Source of the DNA: Labia minor
Taxonomy: Eukaryota; Arthropoda; Insecta; Dermaptera; Spongiphoridae
Length of the DNA: 64,000 nucleotides
Direction: 5' to 3'
Assembly (NCBI GenBank): GCA_963082975.1
Contig: OY720344.1
Span: 95,981,228 to 96,045,227 of the forward strand
Made by a program: the position numbers and the translations under genes. Positions 35,998-44,966 of the stretch are shown here, one piece after another (the first letter of the stretch is position 1; each line of letters begins with the position of its first letter). The notes beneath the pieces were generated by a model, which did no database searches, was not told the origin of the DNA, and saw nothing but the letters and a program-made list of their open reading frames with translations.

Positions 35998-36440
35998 TCT
36001 TATCTTATTATACTAGCAAAAATTGTATATATATATATATATATATATATTTGTATTTTTGATATATTAAACCGCTCGAAGGATTTTTTTGAAATTGACA
36101 CCATAGAATTTTTATAAAGAAAAATCGATCTATATTGGACTCAGCCTTGGAAAAAATCATGTTTATTAGTTTTTTCTTAATTTAAAATAGGAATTTTAAT
36201 AATAAAAAATGGCACCGGGCAACGACGGACAAAATACAAAATATTATAAATAAAATAAAATTAATATCCACAGGGCTGTATGTTTTATGACTTATTTTTT
36301 AATTTATGTTCTTTTAAATAATTTGAAATTGTTTCATAAATTTTGTTGTTTATTTATTTTAAATATTCATAGTTCATAAGGAATAATTTTTTTAAAGTAC
36401 CGAGCGGCGGCTCGGTGAACCAGGTACTCTATAATATATA
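35998..36440 (-). repeat. Family A-related repeat with its own hairpin end
   Basis: Starts with the inverse of the 7310 repeat end (ACTAGCAAAAATTGTATATA), runs through phrases of family A (ATTAGTTTTTTCTTAATTTA, TAATTTGAAATTGTTTC) and has a GC hairpin ACCGAGC-GGCG-GCTCGGT at 36398-36415. The TGACGTCA pair is absent. I infer an older relative of family A. Confidence 0.5.
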
Positions 36441-37300
36441 TAATACAAGTATAATAAGATTAAATATATAATAGTAAATAATAGTAAATTAATTTAATAA
36501 AAAAATTATTTTATTTTTTATAAATTATGTATTTATTATTTGTATATGTAATTAAAAAAAATATAAAAAATATTTGTTGGTTTATACTACCTATCCTAGA
36601 ATGATAAAAAATAAAATACATAAATTCGTAATAGATAATTGAGAGATCAAGAGGTAAAGTTAAAGTATAACCTGAAAAGATATTAAATAGGTAGATTAAT
36701 AGACAACAGGATTGAAAAATAGAATAGACCATAAACAATTATAACATAATTTTTAAGTAGAAAATAATTATTATTTCTTGAAAATATCAATAATAATAGA
36801 AAAAAATATATAGTAAGACTTATTAGAAAAATTTTAACGGGTAGTCTCTTCTCTATTATCCCAATAGAAAAGATTTCTACTTCATGGAGTAGCTTCCCTG
36901 CTCTCACGTGAGCTCATGAATCATTTCTTGCATAGGAGGGGAATCATATCCTTTACCCGTTGTCTCCTTTCAATCAATTCTCTTACTCTTACTTTTCCCC
37001 CCTCCCTTGATCCTTCAAAAAATCAAGTTTATTTGGATGAAGGAGAATACATAGCATAGATTCATTAAAAAGACAAAAAAAATGAAATCTTGACTCTTAT
37101 AAGAAAGTCATATATATTTGAATTAACCCCCCAAAGATACTATATATACATATATATATTATATTGTTACTTTGAATTATAATTTTTAAGAATATTATTG
37201 TAAATTCCTTTATTTAGTAATGTATAATTTTCTGTTTCTTAAACAATAATGTCAATTATTTTTTTCCTATTAAATATTTCAATTAAGAAAAAATCATAAT
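36441..37300. other. Gene-less AT-rich stretch
   Basis: A patch at 36830-37020 is less AT-rich (CACGTGAGCTCATGAATC) but shows no gene. Confidence 0.35.
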
Positions 37301-37308
37301 ATATAGAA

Positions 37309-37535
37309 CAGGGGTGCCTAAACTGCGGCCCAAAACCTTTTGAGATGCGGCCCAATCGCCAATTATGAAAATATTTAAATTTTTTCAATGGTTCTAATAA
37401 AAAGGTAAAATGATTTTGGGATTAGATAATTCCGACTTTTTTAAATTTCATTTTGTAAAATGATATTTATGTGCGGCCTAAAATTTTTTTTTTGCAATGT
37501 GGCTCTCGAATGGTCATAGTTTAGACACACCTCTG
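37309..37535. mobile_element. hAT MITE with exact 8-bp target duplication
   Basis: Ends CAGGGGTGCCTAAACT and, inverted, CAGAGGTGTGTCTAAACT. The 8-bp duplication ATATAGAA flanks it (37301-37308, 37536-37543). Length 227 bp, no ORF. Phrases such as TGCGGCCCAA are typical of hAT-type non-autonomous elements. Exact target duplication implies fairly recent insertion. Confidence 0.85.
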
Positions 37536-37543
37536 ATATAGAA

Positions 37544-38597
37544 TTTTAAAATTAAAATAAACTTTTATAATCTTTAAGTAACTGGAAATTTACTGATGAA
37601 ATTAGAAATGACCGTAACTCGGATAAAAACAACAATATGTGGAGTTAATTAATGCAATCAAACTATAAGCTTTGTATGCTAATATGCCTAAACTGCTTAA
37701 TATAACATCTCAATTAATAGATAGTTTGGTTGCATAAACCAATTGTAATAGAAGGTCAATAGCTTCCATGAATAAGCAAACAAATTATATCCTTAGTAAA
37801 GTGGCTATAAATTAAAAATAAAAACATAATCTTATTTCAATAGAAGAAATTTAAATGATTAATAATACAAATATGTCTGATATTTGTTTATAAATAAAGA
37901 AATTTAATGGAAAACGATATGTTAATACATTTTATTTATTTTCATCAAACAAAGTTGGTGCTGTTGTTGCTTTGAATAAAGTATCTCAATGCAATATATA
38001 AAAGCCTCTGAATATTCGAGTCAAATATTTACAATGCTTTTATTTTTTATAGCGGATAACTTTTATTCTCCTGTAAAAAGGCCAAAGTGGTTAAAGGCTC
38101 ATAGAAATTGCCATTTGAAATGTTCTTTATAAAATAAAGAGAATCACGTGGCAAATGACAAATAAAATTTTATTAATAATCAATTCAAGGATTAGTTTTG
38201 AACAAAGTGGGATAATTTTGATTTATTATTTTAATATAAATATATTTATATATACATTTATATTTAAAATGTGTGTATTCATATATCATAGCTTAAATAT
38301 ATGTACACCTAGATTTCCCTGAAAATATTTATTATAAGTTTTTCCGGGTTGTTTTCACAGAGGCGTAGGTTTTGTGTGGATTGGAAGTTTTATTTTTTTA
38401 GTGAGAGGCTCCGAAATATCCTGGAAATTCCCACAATCAATATAGCGCTTTAATAAGTCCGCTCTTAGTTCATTGTAATAGAGATATTTTGGAGCCTCAC
38501 GCGTCTTTGTGATCCTAACTCTCTTTTGAAAATGGATACCGAAACGTCGAGAATTGGCATAACAAATATGAAAGCAACTCGGAATTAACTTGTTATA
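37544..38597. other. Gene-less AT-rich stretch
   Basis: An 83-aa minus ORF (38355-38606) has less biased composition than its surroundings but no family match. Otherwise empty. Confidence 0.3.
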
Positions 38598-38769
38598 TCT
38601 ATACATATATATAAAAAAAGGTTTTTGACTACATCTTGCTCAGAATTTTAAAATTTTTGCATATCTTGGCGTTTCATGATCTCTAGAATCCAAAAGTGAC
38701 TTTATAATTTAGAAAGAAAAAATATAAATATTATAAACATTCTTTGTATTGTATTCTTTACGCTAATAA

Positions 38770-38946
38770 ATGATATGTATATATCAAATTTTAAAAAATT
38801 AATTTCTGCGGTTATTGATTAGATATTAATAAAATTTATAGCCTATGAATAGACATGAAAAATTCTAAAGTCACTTTTGGATTCTAGAGGTCATGAGACG
38901 CGAATATATGGAAAAAATTTTAAATTCTTCTTTTTATATATATATT
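38770..38946 (-). mobile_element. Inverted Helitron 5' end inside H7
   Basis: Reverse complement of the Helitron 5' region (GACATGAAAAATTCTAAAGT, GGATTCTAGAGGTCATGAGA), facing the outer 5' end 60 bp away. Together they form a palindrome of about 350 bp with Helitron starts at both edges. Confidence 0.6.
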
Positions 38947-39143
38947 GATATTTACAATATTTCAATTGATCATATTGGCCTTTTAAACTTTGAAAACATT
39001 CAAATTACGACTATATTACCTCTATTAATTTTTGAGATTATATGAATAAATAATTTTAATTAAGAAAATTTGATCTCATAATTGAATTTTCAAGTAAGAT
39101 TTTAATAAATATTTTTTATTTTTATTTTTATTGTTTTTTTTTG

Positions 39144-39780
39144 TTTTTACTATCTCGCCAGAGATAGTATTGCGATCACGAAAATTTTCGATGTTGAGAT
39201 TTTGATGTTTTTATACGTTTTGAAGGTTCCTGAATCATTTTCACTAAGGTTGAGAAAAATGTCTATATGTGTGTGTGTGTGTGTGTGTGTATGTGTGTGT
39301 GTGTGTGTATGTGTGTGTGTATGTATGTAGGCAAGATTACGCAAAAACGGTTTGAGCTAGAATGATGAAATTTGGTACATGGACATTATTCAAAATTCAT
39401 AGTTTTCTATCAACTTTTGAGAAATGTAGGTCAACCGGAAGAGGGTCATTACCTACAACGTTTTGATTTTTTTTCCTCTAAAGTGACCGTAAAAATAAAG
39501 ATATATGTTTGATAATTTTTCACATGATTAATAATTGTATAAAACTGCTATATATAGAATTTCAGCTTGATTGATTCGCTAAAATTACCAGAATTAATTT
39601 TTTAGCACTGCAAATCTCACGCGCCAACACGTAACGTGGTGCCATCAACAAAAAGCCAAACATGCGCTGGTTTAATATTTATTATTTATAATTTATAATT
39701 AATTAAATTTAATTTAAATATAATATATTATGTTATTTAATCCAATTCAAATGCGAGATAGTCGAGTGGAGACACTCCAG
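39144..39780 (-). mobile_element. Repeat family B, copy B4
   Basis: Complete copy, reverse orientation, with a GT microsatellite at 39265-39335. It is inserted inside Helitron H7. Confidence 0.75.
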
Positions 39781-39789
39781 CTAATTTTA

Positions 39790-40535
39790 AATAATTTAAT
39801 AACATTTAAAGTAGCCTAAATAAATTAATCGAGACAGGAAAAGAGAGAAATGGGATTTGTGAATTTAATAGTGATAAGTTAAAATATTTAGTAACAGAGA
39901 GGAACAGTATTAACAAACAAAATCTTAATATACAAATTGTAGAATTTGAATATGTATAAAAATTGAATGTTATCACGAAGGATAACAATATTTGAGAAGA
40001 ATTTAAATCGAGGTTGCAATAGGGAAACGCCTGATATCATACTTATCGCATCAAAATTGTTATCAAAGGGGATCAAAATTAAAATATATAAAACAATTAT
40101 TTTGCAGGTTGGATTATATGGGTGTGAGGCATGGGACCCTGGGAGATGAGAATAGATTCAGAGTATTTGAGAATAGGATTCTTCTCAGCATTTATGGGCC
40201 AAAGAAAGATGAGGACACCGGGGAATGACGGAGACTGCTTAACGAGGAATTGCATGATCTCTATGCACTTCCAGAAATAGTTAGGGTTATAAAATCGAGA
40301 AGGCTTTGATAGGCAGGGCACGTAGCTAGGAAGGGAGGCGAAAAAGATATTGATGGGGAGACCGATTGGAAACCGTCCGCTTGGAAGATCAAGGACGCTG
40401 TGGGTGGACAATGTAGGAAGGGACGTGAGAGAGATGGGACAGGGTAGGAGTTAGATGGTCATAAGTCTGGATAGGGACACTTGGAGAAATGTGGTTGTTG
40501 CGGCCAAGAACTCTGAGCCCAGAGTTAGATAGATA
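39790..40535 (+). pseudogene. LINE family F fragment inside H7
   Basis: Reads through NVITKDNNI-like, LNRGCNRETPDIILIASKLLSKGIKIKIYKTIILQVGLYGCEAW-type sequence (split in several frames), then ENRIL-like, GRPIG...GRSRTLW-like and the tail TTAGATAGATAGATA. This is the thumb and C-terminal part of an RTE-type reverse transcriptase with its 3' tail. Not functional. Confidence 0.65.
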
Positions 40536-40772
40536 GATAACATATACAAAATTAATAAATAATTAATTTACTGATTAAATCAAAATATATTTTAAATAAG
40601 AACACAAACAAATGAATGTTTTATGTAATATATAATACTGATTGAAACAAAATGGATGAAAACCTTTTACATACAAACTTTCAACCAAATACGTATAATA
40701 TGTATCACTAGGGGTACAGGAGCAGAGTCCCGTCTAGGTGTGAAGAGCGCCGAAGGCTGTCTGAGCAGCTAG

Positions 40773-41033
40773 TATATATATATATATATTACATTCAAAA
40801 AGGTCCAATGAAAATAATCGAACCAAAAATCAAAAAATCAAATACATGATTTCAACAAAAATATTCGTTATAAGGATTCCAGAATTAAAAAAATATTTTT
40901 TAGAAATTAATATTTATACTCAATAATATACTTACGTAAAGGAGATTAAAATTTTATATATTTAAGTTAAATATATGTACTCTGTAATGTGATAAAGTAA
41001 TAACTTTGATAAAATTAAAGCCTGTTTACACTC

Positions 41034-41068
<35 letters not shown>

Positions 41069-41800
41069 TTTATATTAATTTAAATAAATCTGATGATTCT
41101 CAATATTATCGAATGTTTTAAATAAAGTAGTGTGATGCTCCTGAATTGTTTTATTATAAATAAAAAACAAGATAAAAAGTTGTATTAATGGATTGCTTGT
41201 TTAAATAAAAAACAAATTGACATATTATGTCATAGATGGAATGTATATTTATAGAAACTAAGGATAAGGTGAGAGGAATGAATTTTATTCGGAGATAAAC
41301 TGTTTATATTTGAATTAGAAAAGGATTAGTCGATAATCATTGCGTCATATTAAATTCTTAAAAAAATGGAAAACACACGATACAACACACATCCAACGTT
41401 ACGAAATGATCCTGAAGTTATAAAAAATCCTTCTAAATACTATTTTTTAATTTTTTAAAATAAAATATAAATAAAAACATTATAATCTTTAATATAATGT
41501 AGTTACTGAAGGAGACTATCTACCCTGTGAAATCAAATATTATGTTAAATAAACTTACTGGTTCGAGAGGATCACACAACTTTTTTGTTTTTGTTTTTAT
41601 TGCATTTTAGTATTAAAGTTAATTATTCTTTGTGTGTAAGGTTTATTTATTAAAAATAAAAAATTAAAAGTGCTTTAAAGGAAGCCATTTTTAAAATTAT
41701 TTCAATGTGAATAAAATTATCTTGATATAAAAGATAATTTTGTTTGACTTTGATGCTGCAAGTTTATCCATAACGGTTGAAACTTCTTTTGGGAAAACTA
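40773..41800. other. Gene-less AT-rich stretch
   Basis: TA microsatellite at 41037-41064. Nothing else recognisable. Confidence 0.4.
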
Positions 41801-41801
41801 A

Positions 41802-42428
41802 AAATAAGTTGACCTGTGGCCAGGACCGACCGACGGTTTCAAGTAAATTAATTTCTAGCTACAGAAACAATTTCAAATAATTTTAATATATCTATTAATG
41901 TAATAAAAAACAGATATGAATATAACATAAATATTTTTAATTTTATTTTATTTATAATATATATGCAAGACCAGGCTGTGACGTCATGAATGGCTGGATG
42001 ACGTCATATAATTTTAAATTAAGAAAAAACTAATAAAGATGATTTTTCTCGAGGATAAAACCAATACAAAGTGTATGATTCGTGGTGATATATAAAAAAA
42101 TCTCCTCATGTGAAATTTGGTGTGAAAATAACCCTTCCCTTCCTATCGTCGATCGCTAATACTACCACTTCCGGTTTCCGGATATACACCAAAAGTTGAT
42201 CAATTCATCCCACTGATGCATTAAGTAAATATATACCAAATTTCATCAAAATCGGTTGAGCCGTTCAGGCTGTACACATCTATACGGACGGACAGACGGA
42301 CGGACAGACATCATGCTAAAAATACTTTTTTCTGTTTAGAAAATGCATGATTCGTGGAGATATGTAAAAATCTCCACATGTGAAATTTGGTGTGAAAACA
42401 ATACCTCCCTTACTATCGTCGGTCGGTA
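41802..42428 (-). mobile_element. Repeat family A, copy A6 (complete)
   Basis: Full-length copy in reverse orientation with all landmarks, including the paired TGACGTCA at 41979-42006 and the CGGACGGACAGACGGACGGA microsatellite at 42283-42308. Confidence 0.75.
41979..42006. promoter_or_regulatory. Paired TGACGTCA octamers in A6
   Basis: Same pair and 12-nt spacer as in the other copies. Confidence 0.5.
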
Positions 42429-43334
42429 AAAAGTGTACAGTGGCACTTTTGGTTAGCCGATTTTAACAAACACTTTTCTGTAACTTTCCAAGTATATACA
42501 GTTTTGTTCACTTTCGAACAAATTTTCAATTTTGAGCTACACTGACCAAATTTAGAAAGCCTATTTTGCAAGATGATGTTTCTTTTTAGATTAAGGGACC
42601 TTAAAACGTGCATTTTCGTTGAAAACACGAATTCGAATTTTTTACTAATTGTTAGCATTTGCCTTACTATATTTATATACATGGACTGGCAAAAAATCTA
42701 TTTCTCGGGGCACCAATCGGGAAACGTCCGGTTGAAAGATCATGGGCGCGGTGAGCGAACAATGTAGGAAGGTACGTTAGAGAGATGGGGGAAAATTATG
42801 TAAGTGAGTAAATGTAATAATATAATAAATACATAATAATAGATAATAAATATATACATATATATAAACTGGTGTAAATATTTCAGAATTCCAACAATAT
42901 AAATTAGAAAAGTTATATTAAATAAAAATAGTTTTATTTTTAACAACATATACCACTCTATATTCTGAAATTTCCATAGAATTTAAACAATAAGAAATAA
43001 CAAAAACCAAAAAATTATAATCAATGATAATAATAATAAAAAACTACATTTTATTCATTCAAATATTATGGTAAAAAAATATATACAAATGCTATATAAT
43101 GTTTTATCTTTAAAATAATTTATTTTTATAATACATTATTTTTTATATGTTTTAATTTTATTTGAAAATATATAATGAATATTAAAGAAAAAATTAAAAT
43201 TAATTTATCTAAATAAATTTGAACTTTGATGATATGATTTTTAATTATAATAATTTAATAGATGTAAATTAACAACTTTTTATTTATAATTATATCATGA
43301 ATAGTAGAGTTTATATATGTTAATTAAATTATAA
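42429..43334. other. AT-rich stretch with a LINE F scrap
   Basis: 42686-42792 matches the LINE F C-terminus on the plus strand (CCAATCGGGAAACGTCCGG, then AATGTAGGAAGGTACGT). The remainder is AT-rich and empty. Confidence 0.45.
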
Positions 43335-43345
43335 TATATTGAGAA
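43335..43345. repeat. Target-site duplication, left copy
   Basis: TATATTGAGAA, identical to 47901-47911. It lies directly before the first base of the 5S sequence, placing the 5S inside the inserted unit. Confidence 0.9.
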
Positions 43346-43463
43346 GCTAACTGCCATATCATGTTGAGTGCACCGGTTCTCGTCCGATCACCGAAGTTAA
43401 GCAACATCGAGCGCGGTTAGTACTTGGATGGGTGACCGCTTGGGAATACCGCGTGCTGTTAGC
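43346..43463 (+). rRNA. Complete 5S rRNA sequence at the LINE 5' end
   Basis: 118 nt, matching animal 5S rRNA throughout (CGGTTCTCGTCCGATCACCG, TTAGTACTTGGATGGGTGAC, CCGCTTGGGAATACCGCGTG). The ends pair perfectly (GCTAAC with GTTAGC) and helix II pairs (ATGTTGA with CAACAT), so it is not obviously decayed. The internal polymerase III promoter is present: box A about 43394-43409, C box about 43425-43442. No T run follows at once; T5 (43535-43539) and T7 (43546-43552) come about 75-90 nt downstream. No second 5S copy is in the window. It starts exactly at the target duplication, so it is part of the mobile unit and probably not a normal array gene. Confidence 0.88.
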
Positions 43464-44012
43464 TCTCATAAAGATTCGAGTTGAAGCTTTCGATGAGAGC
43501 GGATCGCTGGTGTGTTTCTCCCGATAAAGTTGTCTTTTTGGCCTGTTTTTTTGTGTTTGAGTTTGAATTTTTTTCTTTTTTCGAAAAAGTGGAAACTGTA
43601 CTAAGGACCTTGAGTCGTGCTGTATTTTTTGTTCTCTTTTTGTGCATTTTATGAAAGAAATTAGTATATCTCTGCCTTTCTTTTGTGGTTTTCCAAGTCA
43701 GGTTGACCTCTGAGTGAACTTTATAATCGGTTAATCGACTTGTAATCTACTTTAGTTTATTTTTGAAATTATATTTTTCTATTTTTGACATTGTTTCGGA
43801 TTTATTGATATATATATTTAAGTGTTAGTAGAGTATATACATGCGATATATGTTGTTAATTATCAGAATAACCAAATAACATCCAAGGGCTTCTCTCCGT
43901 AAGTCAGTCACTCAAACGGCCCGTTGAAGTGTTAAGATACCCCCCACTAATCCTATCCTCTCAAACCCTTTAAAAAAAAAAAAAAAAAGAAAGTGATTTA
44001 ATAATAACAAGG

Positions 44013-44786
44013 ATGAATGCCGGGGAATTCAGAGACCTATTTAGGGAGATGAAGGAGGAAATTAAAAGAGAAATAAACGCTGAAATCAGCAAGTGTTTGG
44101 AGGTTAATTTGAGTGAATTTAGAGATTCTGTTCACAAAGAATTGGAAAACCAAAACAGGAGAATAACGCAATTAGAGAGAGAAGTAAGAAAGAGAAACCT
44201 GATTCTTCACGGACTTGATGAGGAGCAGAGGGATTTGGAGGGTACATTTCTGAATCTAGTTGATGTGCATCTGAAGATACCTATGAAGAGTGAGGAGATT
44301 GATTTTATTAAGAGAATTGGAAGAGCAAGCGAAGATAGAAGGAGACCAGTTTTAATAAGCTTGACAAACTTTAAAAAGAAACTTGCGATTTTGAAGATGA
44401 AAAAAAGTTTATCAACAACAGGATATTATCTCACAGAGGACTTCCCAAAGGATATCATTGAAAAACGAAAGGAACTTCAAAAACAACTAATAGAAGCAAG
44501 AAATGATGGGAAATATGCCATAATAAAATATAACAAACTCATCGTGGAAGAATTTAAAGAGGATTCAAAAATCAAAAAACGAGGAATATCCATCTCTCCA
44601 GAATCGCAAGAGCAGATCACTCAGGGCAAACAGATGTCGAGAGAAGTACTGAAAAAAAGAAAAATAGAAAACAAGAATAAAGATGTTAACAAAATAACAG
44701 GCTTCTTCCACAAAACCGCAGGGGCTACCGAGGAGATATGCCGGGATGAGATTCAGATCCGATCTGTTTCTTCGGAGAAGAGCTAG
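44013..44786 (+). CDS. LINE ORF1 protein (RNA-binding, coiled coil)
   Basis: 257 aa. Residues 1-58 are highly charged and predicted to form a coiled coil (heptad-like EMKEEIKREINAEI, then LENQNRRITQLEREVRKR). Residues 60-175 match the ORF1 domain common to insect LINEs: RNLILHGLDEE, IDFIKRIGRASEDRRRPVLI, GYYLTEDFPKDI, KYAIIKYNKLIV. This is an RRM-like nucleic-acid-binding fold in related L1-type proteins. The C-terminus (200-257) is basic and then acidic. No zinc knuckle. Its role is presumably to coat the LINE RNA. It ends in UAG; the same frame stays open into ORF2. The start is the first ATG after stops at 44000-44008. Confidence 0.85.
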   Translation: MNAGEFRDLFREMKEEIKREINAEISKCLEVNLSEFRDSVHKELENQNRRITQLEREVRKRNLILHGLDEEQRDLEGTFLNLVDVHLKIPMKSEEIDFIKRIGRASEDRRRPVLISLTNFKKKLAILKMKKSLSTTGYYLTEDFPKDIIEKRKELQKQLIEARNDGKYAIIKYNKLIVEEFKEDSKIKKRGISISPESQEQITQGKQMSREVLKKRKIENKNKDVNKITGFFHKTAGATEEICRDEIQIRSVSSEKS

Positions 44787-44966
44787 GATTCAAGGGAAAC
44801 TAGACCATTAAAAAACGAACTCGAATCACTTCCCCCAGCATGGCAGGTCACCAAGGGGGAATATGACCATTACCTCCCAATTTCGATTCACCACAACCAA
44901 CAACGACAACAACAAATTCAACAAAAACAAAATCAAGAGAAAGCTAAAAGCAAAAACTTCAAGAAC
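44787..44966 (+). other. Open in-frame linker between ORF1 and ORF2
   Basis: Exactly 60 sense codons with no stop, in the frame of both ORFs. The translation is proline/tyrosine-containing (LPPAWQVTKGEYDHYLPISI), then glutamine-rich (HHNQQRQQQIQQKQNQ) and basic. In DNA this AT-rich, 60 stop-free codons are unlikely by chance, so this piece is probably translated, either as an ORF2 extension or in an ORF1-ORF2 fusion. Confidence 0.7.

Larger units (their letters stand above)
38598..40772 (+). mobile_element. Helitron H7, complete, with captured LINE and inserted B4
   Basis: Starts A|TCTATACATATATATAAAAAA at 38598. It ends GAGCGCCGAAGGCtgTC, CTGAGCAG and CTAG|T at 40772: TC start, hairpin and CTRR end between A and T. 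Order inside: forward 5' end (to about 38713), an inverted second 5' end (38770-38946), a 170-bp unique block also seen in H6, family B copy B4, LINE F fragment with GATA tail, then the 3' region. The non-LINE 3' part (40536-40772) matches H2 (48925-49160) base for base except small indels. No Rep/helicase gene, so non-autonomous. Confidence 0.8.

Noticed and set aside
39150-39344. Polyhistidine/threonine ORF
   Set aside because: Translation of the CA/GT microsatellite in B4.
43346-43463. Ordinary genomic 5S rRNA gene
   Set aside because: It starts exactly at the LINE target duplication, stands alone and lacks an adjacent T-run terminator, so it belongs to the LINE.
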